Positions 9,344 to 21,877 of a stretch of 64,000 nt of DNA are shown here, piece after piece (position 1 is the first letter of the stretch; every line of letters starts with the position of its first letter). Made by a program: the position numbers and the translations under genes. The stretch is from Polynucleobacter sp. UK-Mo-2m-Kol15 (GTDB taxonomy: Bacteria; Pseudomonadota; Gammaproteobacteria; Burkholderiales; Burkholderiaceae): assembly GCF_018881505.1 (NCBI RefSeq), contig NZ_JACVQC010000001.1, positions 1,347,927 through 1,411,926 on the forward strand, read 5' to 3'. Under the pieces are notes generated by a model. The model was not told where the DNA came from and made no database searches. It worked only from the letters and a program-made list of their open reading frames with translations.

Positions 9344-10120
9344 TTATTTGTATGAATCCATCCATCCCAGACCTGCTACAGTAGATCTCAGGGGTTTGTA
9401 TTCACAACCAATGTAACCGGTATACCCAATACGATCTAATAAGCCGAATAGGTAGTCATAGTGAATTTCACCGGTACCGGGTTCATTGCGCCCAGGGTTA
9501 TCCGCTAACTGAATATGCGCAATACGGCTGAGGTTGTTTTGAATCGTAATGGCCAGTTCACCTTCCATACGCTGAGCGTGGTAGATGTCGTATTGCAAAA
9601 AAGCGTTATCTGCTCCTACGGCATCTAAGATCGCAATACCCTGCTCCGTCTTAGAGAGATAAAAGCAAGGAATATCAAAGGTATTGATCGGCTCAATCAA
9701 GAGTTTTAAGCCTACTTTTTTTAGCTCACTGGCAGCGTATTGAAGATTGGCTACAAATGTGTCATGAAGTACTTTTGGGTTGGATCCAACAGGCTCCTTG
9801 CCAGCTAAACAATTGAGATGGGGCACACCCAATATGCTGGCATATTCAATCGCCTTAGCTACACCAGAGCGAAACTCGGAAACTCGATCGGGTAAACAAG
9901 CAATTCCCCGCTCTCCAGCGTCCCAATCACCTGCAGGCAGGTTATGTAGAACTAGCTTTAGGTTGTTGTGATCTAGGGCCGATTTAATCGCCTGCACATC
10001 AAATGAATAGGGAAATAGAAATTCCACTGCATTAAAGCCAGAGCTCTTAGCCAGTGCAAAGCGCTCTAAGAATGGAACTTCATTGAAAAGCATGGTGAGG
10101 TTGGCAGCAAATCGAGGCAT
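9344..10120 (-). CDS. hyi: Hydroxypyruvate isomerase
   Basis: A 258-residue xylose-isomerase-like TIM barrel of the Hyi/OtnI type. The conserved L-L-I-E-P-I-N region (about residues 138-144), the D-I-Y-H segment and the late G-C-E-Y segment supply the metal-binding acidic and His residues. It interconverts hydroxypyruvate and tartronate semialdehyde. Together with glxR 67 bp downstream it channels C3 intermediates from glyoxylate to glycerate. OtnI is a close alternative, but the glxR neighbour favours Hyi. The start at 10120 has AAGGA at good spacing; a strong hairpin lies just upstream. Confidence 0.87.
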   Translation of the reverse strand: MPRFAANLTMLFNEVPFLERFALAKSSGFNAVEFLFPYSFDVQAIKSALDHNNLKLVLHNLPAGDWDAGERGIACLPDRVSEFRSGVAKAIEYASILGVPHLNCLAGKEPVGSNPKVLHDTFVANLQYAASELKKVGLKLLIEPINTFDIPCFYLSKTEQGIAILDAVGADNAFLQYDIYHAQRMEGELAITIQNNLSRIAHIQLADNPGRNEPGTGEIHYDYLFGLLDRIGYTGYIGCEYKPLRSTVAGLGWMDSYK

Positions 10121-10134
10121 TGCATTCCTTACAG

Positions 10135-10157
10135 TCAGGGCTCTATTAAAGCCCTGA
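10135..10157 (-). promoter_or_regulatory. Inverted repeat in the hyi leader
   Basis: A perfect 8-bp inverted repeat (TCAGGGCT / AGCCCTGA, 7-nt loop) lies 14 bp before the hyi ATG and abuts its ribosome site. It could be a repressor site or an mRNA leader hairpin. No T-run follows on either strand, so it is not a standard terminator. Confidence 0.4.
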
Positions 10158-10272
10158 TGTTATCAAAGAAGACTATAAATTTCCGCAAGCCTCAATGGAT
10201 GGCACTTTAAGTCAAATTCAGGGCAAAAATACGCTAATATCAGTGAAGCAATGCTTATTCTTAAGGAAAGTT

Positions 10273-10872
10273 ATGAAAATCAAATTCACACCTATTACCC
10301 TGATAACTAGCGCTCTTTTAGGGTTCCTAGCACCTGCAATGGCTCAAACTCCCAGCGCACCAAATGCTGTAGTAGTAGATGCAGCCGTCACAGACAATAT
10401 TTTTCAGCTGTATGAAGGCATCGTTACCAAAATTGATAAGAAGACGCGCACCATTTTCTTTAAAAATAATGAAGGTGAATCTAAATTCGTGGCGGGCCCT
10501 GAAATCAGAAACTTTGACCAAATCAAAAATGGTGATCGTCTCAGTGTTACTTACGAGCTAGCTGTTGCAATCGAGCTCATTAAAACTAAGAGTGATGGCA
10601 TCCGCAGCAAAGTAGAAACTTCGTCTGAAGTTGCTTCGAAGGCCGGTGAAAAGCCAACCCGCACGATTACAAATACAACAACTATCATTGCTGACATTAT
10701 TGCAGTTGATCGACCCAAGAAACTCGTTTCAGTTAAGGGCCCCAGTGGTAAAGTGACTGTAGTGACTGTAAAGAACCCGCAATTACTAGCTGATGTGAAT
10801 GTAGGTGAACAAGTTAAGGTAATCTATTTTGACGCTATGGCTGCTTCAATCACAAGCCCTAAAAAGAAATAA
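10273..10872 (+). CDS. Periplasmic protein with two copies of a small beta-rich domain
   Basis: I do not recognise a named family. The ATG at 10273 is preceded by an AAGGAAAG ribosome site, which favours it over the ATG at 10195 that would add 26 residues before the signal peptide. From 10273 the product is 199 residues with a signal peptide (about 1-24, cut after Ala-Met-Ala). Residues 46-103 and 137-193 look like two diverged copies of one domain: each has I-x-x-I/V-D followed by a Lys-rich turn, a Gly-containing strand, and a closing G-D/E-x-x-x-V-x-Y segment. A Ser/Thr-rich linker joins them. Similar small beta domains bind metals or ligands, but no function is claimed. Confidence 0.85.
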   Translation: MKIKFTPITLITSALLGFLAPAMAQTPSAPNAVVVDAAVTDNIFQLYEGIVTKIDKKTRTIFFKNNEGESKFVAGPEIRNFDQIKNGDRLSVTYELAVAIELIKTKSDGIRSKVETSSEVASKAGEKPTRTITNTTTIIADIIAVDRPKKLVSVKGPSGKVTVVTVKNPQLLADVNVGEQVKVIYFDAMAASITSPKKK

Positions 10873-10894
10873 TCTAGAAATATTCGGTCTGTAA

Positions 10895-11734
10895 ATGCAA
10901 GGGTTTCATTTGAGTATTCGCATCTATGCGATCCTTGCTCTCGCTGCTTTACTATCGGCATGTGCTAACACTACTCGCCCAGGAGCGGTAGGTGTTAATC
11001 GCTCTCAATTGATGATGACTTCATCTGAAGAGGTTAATCGTATCTCTGCAGTAAGCTATAACGAGCAGAATCAAAAAGCAAAAGATAAGAATATCTTGGT
11101 GTCTTCGGGCCCTACTTATGATCGCCTAAAGTTTATAGCGAATCGACTAATCCCCCAGACAGTCGCTTTTCGAGATGATACGAATCAATGGGACTGGCGT
11201 CTTACACTGATTGATGCGCCCGTACTGAATGCTACTTGTGCGCCAGGCGGTAAGATTACTTTCTATACGGGAATTATTGAACAGCTGAATTTAAGTGATG
11301 ATGAAATCGCTGCCATCATGGGACATGAAATTGCTCATGCACTTAGAGAGCATGGCAGAGAACGAGTATCTCAAGCTGCAGCTCAAAATGTATTTGTAAA
11401 CATTGCCGCTGCTTTAGCTGGTCCCTATGGCTACGCTGTGAGCGCTGCCAACCAAGTTGCCCAATACGCCATTGTTTTACCCAACTCACGAGAAAATGAA
11501 TCTGAAGCGGATGCAATTGGACTAGAGCTTGCGGCAAGAGCTGGTTATAACCCGATGGGTGCGATTAGTGTTTGGCAAAAGATGCTGAAAGCAACAAAGG
11601 GTAAAAACTCCCCAGAATTTTTATCTACCCACCCTTCTGGCGAAACCCGAATCGAAAAACTTACTGCGCTCATGCCAACAGTTGAGCCTCTATACAAATT
11701 AGCACCAAAGGCGCCACCCTCTACGAAGTTATAG
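10895..11734 (+). CDS. M48 family metalloprotease lipoprotein
   Basis: A 279-residue protein with a lipobox L-L-S-A-C (lipidated Cys at 23). The M48 zinc motif H-E-I-A-H is at 144-148, with the third ligand Glu at 204 in E-A-D-A-I-G. This is the architecture of LoiP/YggG-type outer-membrane proteases, without the TPR repeats of BepA. It probably degrades misfolded envelope proteins. It lies 22 bp downstream of the duplicated-domain gene and may share its transcript. No strong Shine-Dalgarno precedes the ATG. Confidence 0.92.
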   Translation: MQGFHLSIRIYAILALAALLSACANTTRPGAVGVNRSQLMMTSSEEVNRISAVSYNEQNQKAKDKNILVSSGPTYDRLKFIANRLIPQTVAFRDDTNQWDWRLTLIDAPVLNATCAPGGKITFYTGIIEQLNLSDDEIAAIMGHEIAHALREHGRERVSQAAAQNVFVNIAAALAGPYGYAVSAANQVAQYAIVLPNSRENESEADAIGLELAARAGYNPMGAISVWQKMLKATKGKNSPEFLSTHPSGETRIEKLTALMPTVEPLYKLAPKAPPSTKL

Positions 11735-11759
11735 GGAGATTGTGCAGAAAAAAGAAAAA

Positions 11760-11777
11760 AGCCCCTTATCAGGGGCT
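11760..11777 (-). terminator. Terminator of the tRNA cluster
   Basis: A 7-bp stem AGCCCCT/AGGGGCT with a 4-nt loop lies 13 bp past the CCA end of tRNA-Asp. On the minus strand it is followed by a T-rich tract (complement of the A-run at 11747-11759), the form of an intrinsic terminator. On the plus strand the T-run is short, so it may only weakly stop the M48 gene transcript. Confidence 0.75.
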
Positions 11778-11790
11778 ATTTCAACATACT

Positions 11791-11867
11791 TGGCGGAGCG
11801 GACGGGACTCGAACCCGCGACCCTCGGCGTGACAGGCCGATATTCTAACCAACTGAACTACCGCTCC
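11791..11867 (-). tRNA. tRNA-Asp (anticodon GTC)
   Basis: 77 nt including an encoded CCA. The acceptor GGAGCGG pairs with CCGCTCC. The anticodon loop shows GTC and the T-loop GGTTCGAGTCC is intact. Third tRNA in the run after gltX. Confidence 0.97.
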
Positions 11868-11924
11868 AATTACATCGATTGCTACTTGTGTCACAACTTA
11901 CTTCTCACAACTAGCCAAAAATTT

Positions 11925-12000
11925 TGGCGTCCCCAGGGGGATTCGAACCCCCGTACTCACCGTGAAAGGGTGATGTCCTAGGCCTCTAGACGATGGGGAC
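11925..12000 (-). tRNA. tRNA-Glu (anticodon TTC)
   Basis: 76 nt including an encoded CCA. The acceptor GTCCCCA pairs with TGGGGAC. The anticodon loop reads CTTTCAC (TTC). It lies downstream of gltX, whose product charges it. Confidence 0.97.
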
Positions 12001-12039
12001 CTAGACTACTACTAAACTAATAATGCCATTTTAAATGCT

Positions 12040-12115
<76 letters not shown>

Positions 12116-12196
12116 ATAATCTCGCTAAAAATCTACAAGACACTCAAAACAATCCAAGATTTTATCCTATTTTTGTAGGTGGATGCAAATTCTGGC

Positions 12197-13600
12197 TCAG
12201 ACGACCTTGGAGAGCCTTTCTATCGCCTCCTCCTTACCTAAAACAAGTAATACAGAATCAATGGCTGGGGTTTGTGTTGTAGCAAATAAAGCATAACGGA
12301 CAGGCATCGCTAAAGCCGGCATTTTGATCTGATGCTTGGCTAAAACTTCTTTAAAAGCTGCGCTATAGGCAGATTTTGTATGCTCCGAAGACTGTACTGC
12401 ATCGATCAAATCTCTAAGTGCTGGAATAATTTCAGATGGGATATTTGCGGTAATTTGTTCTGTGCCTAGAACAGGTGCCGGTAAATAAAAAAGTTTGGCA
12501 CCCTCAGCAATTTCTATAAGAGTATTTGCACGGTCTTTTAGGAGTGCTACCACCTGAACAAAGTCTGGACCATTTTCTGTATCGATGCCTAACTCATGCG
12601 CAAATGGCTTAGTTAATTCAGCCAATATCTCTGGATCAGTATTTTGTATATATTGATGATTAAGCCACAGTAGCTTTTCTGGATTGTGTTGTGCGGGTGA
12701 TCGACCAAGACTATCAAGATCAAACCAATTGACGAACTGGTCCTTAGTAAAAATTTCTGCGTCACCATGAGACCATCCTAACCTTGCCAGGTAATTCAGA
12801 ATGGCTTCAGGCAAGTACCCTGCTTTTTGATAATCACGCACACTCATGGCGCCATTACGTTTACTCATTTTTTCACCAGAGTCATTTAGCACTGTTGGTA
12901 AATGAGCGTATACGGGAGGCGTGCCACCAAGAGCCTTCATGATATTGATTTGGCGTGGCGTATTATTTACATGATCATCACCACGAATCACATGGGTGAT
13001 ACTCATATCAAGATCGTCGACTACAACGCAAAAGTTATAGGTTGGAGTGCCATCTGGACGGGCAATCACCAAATCATCCAACTCATCATTGCTGATTTCA
13101 ATTTTGCCTTTAACGGCATCATCCCAAATGACAGATCCGCCAATGGGATTCTTAAAGCGAATTACCGGCAAAACGTCTTTCGGAATATCTGGCAACGTTT
13201 TGCCAGACTCAGGACGCCATAGGCCGTTATAGCGAGGCTTTTCCTTATTAGCCATCTGTTGGTCACGCAGCCGATTGAGCTCCTCCTCGCTCATATAACA
13301 AGGGTATGCAAGGCCAGCATCGAGCATTTGTTTTAATACCTCTCGGTATCGATCAATACGCTGCATCTGATAAATCGGACCCTCATCTAAATCCAGCCCA
13401 AGCCATGCCATACCCTCAATGATGACATCGACAGCTTCCTGTGTTGAGCGTTCCAAATCCGTATCCTCAATACGCAAAATGAAATCACCTTTGTTATGGC
13501 GGGCAAAAGCCCAAGGATACAAAGCGCTGCGGAGGTTGCCCAAATGAATAAAGCCCGTTGGACTGGGGGCGAATCGTGTACGTATATGCATAATTGGCAT
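12197..13600 (-). CDS. gltX: Glutamyl-tRNA synthetase
   Basis: Class I aminoacyl-tRNA synthetase charging tRNA-Glu. The signature [13 protein letters not shown] (HIGH-type) lies close to the N-terminus and K-M-S-K-R about residue 250. The frame is open back to 13666, but family N-termini begin near M-H-I-R-T-R-F, so the start is the ATG at 13600 or the one at 13591 (464-467 residues). The ATG at 13600 shares a base with the stop of a tiny upstream frame (13600-13620), which would allow coupling. tRNA-Ala, tRNA-Glu and tRNA-Asp follow on the same strand with no visible terminator between. It is divergent from hslO. Confidence 0.95.
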   Translation of the reverse strand: MPIMHIRTRFAPSPTGFIHLGNLRSALYPWAFARHNKGDFILRIEDTDLERSTQEAVDVIIEGMAWLGLDLDEGPIYQMQRIDRYREVLKQMLDAGLAYPCYMSEEELNRLRDQQMANKEKPRYNGLWRPESGKTLPDIPKDVLPVIRFKNPIGGSVIWDDAVKGKIEISNDELDDLVIARPDGTPTYNFCVVVDDLDMSITHVIRGDDHVNNTPRQINIMKALGGTPPVYAHLPTVLNDSGEKMSKRNGAMSVRDYQKAGYLPEAILNYLARLGWSHGDAEIFTKDQFVNWFDLDSLGRSPAQHNPEKLLWLNHQYIQNTDPEILAELTKPFAHELGIDTENGPDFVQVVALLKDRANTLIEIAEGAKLFYLPAPVLGTEQITANIPSEIIPALRDLIDAVQSSEHTKSAYSAAFKEVLAKHQIKMPALAMPVRYALFATTQTPAIDSVLLVLGKEEAIERLSKVV

Positions 13601-13668
13601 TATCTCAGGTTGGCTATCATTTTCCTTATTTAGCACCTCTAATCGCAAAAAAGTGGATACTTTCATTT

Positions 13669-14634
13669 ATGAATGAATTACTTGTCTTTATTTGTGATGG
13701 CGCCCCCGTCCGCGGTGAAATTGTCTCTATAAGTAGTGCCTGGCAGGCCGTTTTAGAGCGTCGCAATGACCCCCCTGTAGTTCAACGAATCCTCGGTGAT
13801 TTTGTAGGTGCTGCGACCCTCTTAAGCGCTAGCCTCAAATTTGATGGCACCTTGATTATTCAAGCTCAAAGCAAGGGCCCAATTCAGCTTTTGGTGGTTG
13901 AATGCAAGTCAGACCTCACAATGCGAGCTACTGTAAAGCTATCTGTAGAGCCTGCTGACATTAATCCTAATGCCACCTTAGATGAATTACTGGATGCTGA
14001 CAATACTGGGCGCCTTGTGATTACTCTTGATCCATCCGACCGCCAACCCGGTCAACCGCCCTACCAAGGTATTGTCGCGCTTCAAGAGCAGCAGGGAACC
14101 GTAATTAAGCCTGTTACCAGTGCTGCTGAGGCCATAGCCCTGTATATGCAAAATTCAGAACAACTAGACACCCGCATTTGGCTTGCATCAAATGAAACCC
14201 ACGTGGGCGGACTGCTTTTGCAACGCCTACCTGACTCCGGCGGCTATGCCCATTTAGACCCTCAACTCGCAGCGGAGGGTTGGAGCCGAATTCAAACGCT
14301 TGGAGAAACCATCACCGACGAAGAGTTGCTAACCCTTTCGCCACAAACTATCCTGCGCCGTCTATTTTTAGAGGAGTCTGCTGAAAGCGGCGTTCGTAGC
14401 TTCCCATCACGCCCAATTCGATTTAGCTGTCGTTGTTCAAGAGCTAAAGTTGCCGATGTCCTCAGAATGCTAGGTGAAGAAGAAGTTGAAAGCATTCTTA
14501 CGGAGCAAGGTGCTGTTGAAACTGAATGTGATTTTTGTGCGAAAGCCTATCGCTTTGATGCCGTTGATTGCAGGCAGGTTTTTAAAACCGACTTATTAGT
14601 AGATGCAACGAGACCGCCATCTAGCGGTCATTAG
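13669..14634 (+). CDS. hslO: Redox-regulated chaperone Hsp33
   Basis: The chaperone holdase that unfolds and activates when its zinc-binding Cys are oxidised. The C-terminal C-R-C and C-D-F-C motifs (about residues 258-260 and 290-293) form the zinc switch. The ATG at 13669 is chosen (321 residues); the longer frame from 13594 adds 25 residues that overlap the gltX start and do not resemble the family. The 68-bp space to gltX must hold both divergent promoters. It protects cytoplasmic proteins under oxidative and heat stress. Confidence 0.94.
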   Translation: MNELLVFICDGAPVRGEIVSISSAWQAVLERRNDPPVVQRILGDFVGAATLLSASLKFDGTLIIQAQSKGPIQLLVVECKSDLTMRATVKLSVEPADINPNATLDELLDADNTGRLVITLDPSDRQPGQPPYQGIVALQEQQGTVIKPVTSAAEAIALYMQNSEQLDTRIWLASNETHVGGLLLQRLPDSGGYAHLDPQLAAEGWSRIQTLGETITDEELLTLSPQTILRRLFLEESAESGVRSFPSRPIRFSCRCSRAKVADVLRMLGEEEVESILTEQGAVETECDFCAKAYRFDAVDCRQVFKTDLLVDATRPPSSGH

Positions 14635-14650
14635 CGAGTAGACTCATTCA

Positions 14651-14977
14651 TTATTGTTTAGTAACTTCTGGCTTCACACCATCGGCAGTGTTGGAGGTGG
14701 TTTTTTCCACTGGCAGTATCTGAATAAAAAATTCACCCTCTTTAATCATTCCATGTTCGACACGAGCACGCTCTTCAATTGCACGAGTTCCATCTTTCAA
14801 ATCCTTAACGTCACCAGTCAACTTCGCATTACGCAAGCTGAGCAGGCTATTTTTAGCCTGCTGTAACTCAAGCTGTTTCTCCATTTCATAAACCTTTAGC
14901 CACCCACCCTTACCCAACCAGAGTGGGTACTGTATTGCGATCAGCAATAACAGCATGGAGTAGATGACGATACGCAT
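14651..14977 (-). CDS. ftsB: Cell division protein FtsB
   Basis: A 108-residue bitopic protein: a membrane helix at about residues 3-20, then a periplasmic leucine-zipper-like coiled coil (about 30-70) and a conserved E-x-x-A-R-x-E-H-G-M-I-K-x-G-E segment typical of FtsB. It joins FtsL and FtsQ at the divisome. It lies 23 bp downstream of eno, the usual eno-ftsB order. Its stop faces hslO's stop across 16 bp. Confidence 0.93.
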   Translation of the reverse strand: MRIVIYSMLLLLIAIQYPLWLGKGGWLKVYEMEKQLELQQAKNSLLSLRNAKLTGDVKDLKDGTRAIEERARVEHGMIKEGEFFIQILPVEKTTSNTADGVKPEVTKQ

Positions 14978-15000
14978 GGGGCTAAAAAGCTAGCTAGTAA

Positions 15001-16323
<1,323 letters not shown>

Positions 16324-17187
16324 TTACTTAAAGCTATCTTCTAAAAAAGATCCAGATTTTTTAACAACTGAGTCAATCGCAAGCAAAGATTCAAGTAACT
16401 CTCTCATGCGGTTCAGCGGAACTGCATTTGGACCATCTGATAATGCCTTAGCAGGATCGGGGTGCGTCTCCATAAATAAACCACTGATGCCGACAGCAAC
16501 TGCAGCACGAGCCAATACGGGAACAAATTCACGTTGACCACCACTAGCATTACCCTGTCCACCTGGCAGCTGGACCGAATGCGTTGCGTCAAAGACAACT
16601 GGTGCCTTGGCTTCACGCAAGATTGCTAAGCTACGCATATCTGAAACTAAATTGTTGTAACCAAATGAAGCGCCACGCTCGCAAACCATAAATTGATCCG
16701 GGAGATTGGATTCAACAGCAGCTGCACGAGCTTTATCAATTACATTGAGCATCTCATGGGGGGATAAAAATTGTCCTTTTTTAAAATTCACCGGCTTACC
16801 GCTCTGGGCGCAAGCTCGAATGAAATCAGTCTGCCTACATAAGAAAGCTGGTGTCTGAAGAACATCAACCACTTTTGAGACGGGCGCAATTTCACTGATG
16901 TCATGAATGTCAGTCAATATGGGCACACCAATTTCACGCTTAACGCGGGCAAGAATCTCAAGACCCTTTTCCATACCTAAGCCACGAAAAGATGTGCCAG
17001 ATGAGCGATTAGCCTTATCAAAAGAAGACTTATAGATAAATGGAATATTTAGTGCAGAGGTAATTTCCTTTAACTCACCAGCAATATCTAAAGCCGATTG
17101 CTCTGACTCAATAACGCAAGGTCCCGCTATCAAAAAAAAGCGATGATCTAAACCAACATCAAAACCGCATAACTTAAATACACGCAT
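16324..17187 (-). CDS. kdsA: 3-deoxy-D-manno-octulosonate 8-phosphate synthase
   Basis: A 287-residue DAHP-synthase-family TIM barrel that condenses PEP with arabinose 5-phosphate to give KDO 8-phosphate for lipopolysaccharide. The N-terminal I-A-G-P-C-V-I-E-S motif and the [11 protein letters not shown] substrate loop identify KdsA. It lies 9 bp after pyrG, so the two are co-translated. PEP for the reaction comes from the next gene, eno. Confidence 0.97.
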   Translation of the reverse strand: MRVFKLCGFDVGLDHRFFLIAGPCVIESEQSALDIAGELKEITSALNIPFIYKSSFDKANRSSGTSFRGLGMEKGLEILARVKREIGVPILTDIHDISEIAPVSKVVDVLQTPAFLCRQTDFIRACAQSGKPVNFKKGQFLSPHEMLNVIDKARAAAVESNLPDQFMVCERGASFGYNNLVSDMRSLAILREAKAPVVFDATHSVQLPGGQGNASGGQREFVPVLARAAVAVGISGLFMETHPDPAKALSDGPNAVPLNRMRELLESLLAIDSVVKKSGSFLEDSFK

Positions 17188-17196
17188 TGCGATCTC

Positions 17197-18861
<1,665 letters not shown>

Positions 18862-18883
18862 TTAAGCTCTGTTGGAAATAGTA

Positions 18884-18913
18884 ATTATAACGATAGCGAA
18901 TCTGTTGTGAAAA
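18884..18913 (-). promoter_or_regulatory. Candidate pyrG promoter
   Basis: On the minus strand TATAAT (18884-18889) is preceded, with an 18-bp spacer, by TTTTCA (18908-18913; four of six consensus bases). It would place the start about 20 bp before the pyrG ATG. Confidence 0.5.
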
Positions 18914-19116
18914 TTTCTTGACTCCACCAAAAACTCGTCTAATTTATCGGTCAACTTATGGATAATTAGTTCTCATTTTTTGAGTCAAGCGATATCGCAG
19001 GATGAATAAGATCAAACCCTCCATCTCAGAGCACATACCCAAATTCTTCTTAAATCCCTCAAAAAGGGTGTTTTCATCTCTTTTTTACTAATTTTTTAAG
19101 AATTTTTGACAATTAA

Positions 19117-19130
19117 GTCTTATATAAGAC
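19117..19130. promoter_or_regulatory. Perfect 14-bp palindrome upstream of acnB, candidate operator
   Basis: GTCTTATATAAGAC reads identically on both strands and begins 5 bp after a TTGACA hexamer, 86 bp before the acnB ATG. A dimeric regulator of the GntR type is a plausible binder, but no regulator gene adjoins it. Confidence 0.55.
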
Positions 19131-19216
19131 ATGAATTAGCAATTACAATAAGCCGGTTAGGGTAATAAACCCTGCTTAGCTTTACTGTTGATAACTCTTA
19201 CCCAATAGGAAACACG

Positions 19217-21802
19217 ATGCTAGAAGCCTACAACGCCCAAGTTGCCCAACGCGCAGTCCTTGGAATACCAGCCCTTCCCCTTACTAAAGACCAAACTGCC
19301 GAACTCATTGGCTTGCTTAAGAATCCCCCTAAAGGTAAAGAGGCGGAATTGCTCGAAATGATTACCAATCGAGTTCCTGCTGGCGTTGATGAGGCTGCTA
19401 AAGCAAAAGCTGAGTTTTTAGATGCTGTTGCCAAAGGCACAGAAAAATCACCATTAATTTCACGCATCAAGGCAACAGAACTCTTGGGTACTATGCTTGG
19501 TGGATACAACATCAAGCCGTTAGTGGAGCTTTTGGAGGATGCTGAATGTGGAGCAACAGCTGCTACAGCCCTAAAAAATACATTGCTCATGTTTGATTAC
19601 TTCAATGATGTACAAGAGCTTGCTGAAAAGGGAAATAAGCAAGCTAAGGAAGTAATGCAGAGTTGGGCAGATGCCGAATGGTTTACAAGTCGTCCGGCTG
19701 TTCCTGACAGTATGAAGCTCACAGTATTTAAAGTTACCGGTGAGACCAATACAGATGACCTCTCTCCCGCCCCTGATGCTTGGAGTCGTGCTGATATTCC
19801 ATTGCATGCAACGATGATGCTAAAGAACCCCCGCCCAGGAATTAATCCTGATGAGAGCGGCGTTCGTGGGCCGATGAAACAAATTGCTGAGCTACAGAAG
19901 AAGGGCAACCAAATTGCCTATGTTGGCGATGTAGTTGGTACCGGCTCATCACGTAAATCAGCAACAAATTCTGTCTTATGGTGGACCGGTCAAGATATCC
20001 CGTTTGTACCCAATAAGCGCTTTGGTGGGGTCTGTCTTGGTGGAAATATTGCGCCAATCTTTTTCAATACAATGGAAGATTCTGGTGCACTACCAATTGA
20101 ATTAGATGTCTCTCAACTGAGCATGGGCGATGAAATTGAATTACGCCCCTATGAAGGCAAAGTACTGAAGAATGGCAGTGAGATTACTACCTTTACTCTA
20201 AAGTCCCCTGTTATTTTGGATGAGGTAAGGGCTGGCGGCCGTATCCCTTTAATCATTGGTCGTGGATTAACTGCCAAAGCTAGAGCTGCCCTAGGCTTGC
20301 CTGCATCTACTGAATTCCGCGTGCCTGTTAGCCCTCCCGATAATAAGAAGGGTTTTAGCCTTGCCCAAAAGATTGTGGGTCGCGCTTGCGGCTTACCCGA
20401 AGGTCAAGGTGTTAGACCAGGTACATATTGCGAGCCACGCATGACTACTGTAGGCTCACAAGATACTACCGGCACAATGACACGCGATGAATTGAAAGAT
20501 CTGGCATGCCTTGGATTCTCATCCGAACTCGTGATGCAATCTTTCTGCCATACATCGGCATATCCAAAACCAGTTGATATTTTGACTCAACATGAGTTAC
20601 CACCATTCATGACTAATCGCGGTGGGGTTTCGTTGCGCCCAGGTGACGGCGTGATTCATAGTTGGTTAAATCGCCTATTGTTGCCAGACACCTGCGGAAC
20701 CGGCGGCGATAGTCACACACGTTTCCCAATTGGCATTTCTTTCCCTGGCGGTTCTGGCTTGGTTGCTTTTGCTGCCGCTACAGGGGTGATGCCCTTAGAC
20801 ATGCCTGAATCTGTATTGGTGCGCTTTAAAGGCAAAATGCAGCCTGGCATTACTTTGCGTGATTTGGTAAACGCAATCCCCCTATTTGCAATTAAACGCG
20901 GTCTCTTAACCGTAGAAAAGCAAGGAAAAGTAAACGTGTTTTCCGGCCGAATTGTAGAAATAGAAGGTTTACCAGACTTAAAAGTTGAGCAAGCGTTTGA
21001 ATTATCAGATTCCTCTGCTGAACGCTCTGCTGGTGGTTGCACTGTTCATCTGAACAAAGAGCCAATCATTGAATACATGCGCTCCAACATCACTTTAATG
21101 AAATGGATGATCGCCAATGGATATGAAGATAAGCGTACGCTTAGTCGCCGGATTAAGGCAATGGAGGCATGGATTGCTAAACCTGAATTGCTTAAAGCGG
21201 ACGCCAATGCTGACTATGCTGAGATTATCGAAATCGATATGAATGAAATTAAAGAGCCGATCTTGGCATGCCCTAACGATCCAGATGATGTGAAGTACTT
21301 GTCTGAGGTTGCTGGAGAGAAAATCGATGAAGTCTTTATCGGCTCATGCATGACTAATATCGGCCACTTCCGTGCTGCTGGCCAAGTATTACAAGGCAAG
21401 AAAGATATGCCAACACGCCTGTGGGTAGCACCTCCAACCAAGATGGATGCAATGATTCTGATGGAGGAAGGTTACTACGGAATGTTAGGTGCAGCAGGTG
21501 CGCGCATGGAAAGTCCCGGTTGTTCTTTGTGCATGGGTAATCAAGCCCAAATTCGCAAAGGATCTACCGCTGTTTCAACTTCGACACGAAACTTCCCCAA
21601 TCGCTTAGGTATAGACACACGTGTATTCCTGGCATCAGCGGAATTAGCATCTGTCGCAGCCTTACTGGGTAGACTTCCAACTCCAAAGGAATACCTTGAG
21701 CAAGTTGAGTCACTAAATGCAAAATCTGCTGAAGTGTATCGTTACATGAGTTTTGACAAGATTAAGTCATTCAGCGATGTTGCTGACACTGTCACAGTCT
21801 AA
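19217..21802 (+). CDS. acnB: Aconitate hydratase B
   Basis: Bifunctional aconitase B of the TCA cycle, 861 residues (E. coli AcnB is of similar length). The order is AcnB-specific: an N-terminal HEAT-like domain and the swivel domain (about residues 170-380) precede the catalytic domains. The [4Fe-4S] ligand regions are seen in [10 protein letters not shown] and [10 protein letters not shown]. AcnB also acts as an iron-responsive RNA-binding protein in some bacteria. It is monocistronic: long upstream gap, AGGAAA ribosome site, and a strong terminator after the stop. Confidence 0.98.
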   Translation: MLEAYNAQVAQRAVLGIPALPLTKDQTAELIGLLKNPPKGKEAELLEMITNRVPAGVDEAAKAKAEFLDAVAKGTEKSPLISRIKATELLGTMLGGYNIKPLVELLEDAECGATAATALKNTLLMFDYFNDVQELAEKGNKQAKEVMQSWADAEWFTSRPAVPDSMKLTVFKVTGETNTDDLSPAPDAWSRADIPLHATMMLKNPRPGINPDESGVRGPMKQIAELQKKGNQIAYVGDVVGTGSSRKSATNSVLWWTGQDIPFVPNKRFGGVCLGGNIAPIFFNTMEDSGALPIELDVSQLSMGDEIELRPYEGKVLKNGSEITTFTLKSPVILDEVRAGGRIPLIIGRGLTAKARAALGLPASTEFRVPVSPPDNKKGFSLAQKIVGRACGLPEGQGVRPGTYCEPRMTTVGSQDTTGTMTRDELKDLACLGFSSELVMQSFCHTSAYPKPVDILTQHELPPFMTNRGGVSLRPGDGVIHSWLNRLLLPDTCGTGGDSHTRFPIGISFPGGSGLVAFAAATGVMPLDMPESVLVRFKGKMQPGITLRDLVNAIPLFAIKRGLLTVEKQGKVNVFSGRIVEIEGLPDLKVEQAFELSDSSAERSAGGCTVHLNKEPIIEYMRSNITLMKWMIANGYEDKRTLSRRIKAMEAWIAKPELLKADANADYAEIIEIDMNEIKEPILACPNDPDDVKYLSEVAGEKIDEVFIGSCMTNIGHFRAAGQVLQGKKDMPTRLWVAPPTKMDAMILMEEGYYGMLGAAGARMESPGCSLCMGNQAQIRKGSTAVSTSTRNFPNRLGIDTRVFLASAELASVAALLGRLPTPKEYLEQVESLNAKSAEVYRYMSFDKIKSFSDVADTVTV

Positions 21803-21832
21803 ATAGTATTAAGCCCTGAAGTTTGAGGCGTT

Positions 21833-21862
21833 AAAAAAGGCGATCAATAGATCGCCTTTTTT
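21833..21862. terminator. Bidirectional terminator between acnB and speE-like gene
   Basis: The stem GGCGATC/GATCGCC (4-nt loop AATA) is flanked by six A on the left and six T on the right, giving a 13-bp hairpin with T-runs in both directions. It serves both convergent genes. Confidence 0.92.
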
Positions 21863-21877
21863 ATTAACCATCTGTTA

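Noticed and set aside
11742..11981. 79-residue plus-strand open frame
   Set aside because: It runs through tRNA-Asp and tRNA-Glu on the opposite strand; the sequence is the familiar spurious peptide from reading tRNA genes backwards.
19106..19134. TTGACA as a full sigma-70 promoter for acnB
   Set aside because: No acceptable -10 at 16-18 bp; the TATATA inside the palindrome is too near (9 bp). Kept only as part of a candidate operator region.
19228..19590. 120-residue antisense frame in acnB and similar long frames opposite purL, tig, mfd and glxR
   Set aside because: Shadows of strong coding on the other strand, with no ribosome sites, conserved motifs or independent spacing.
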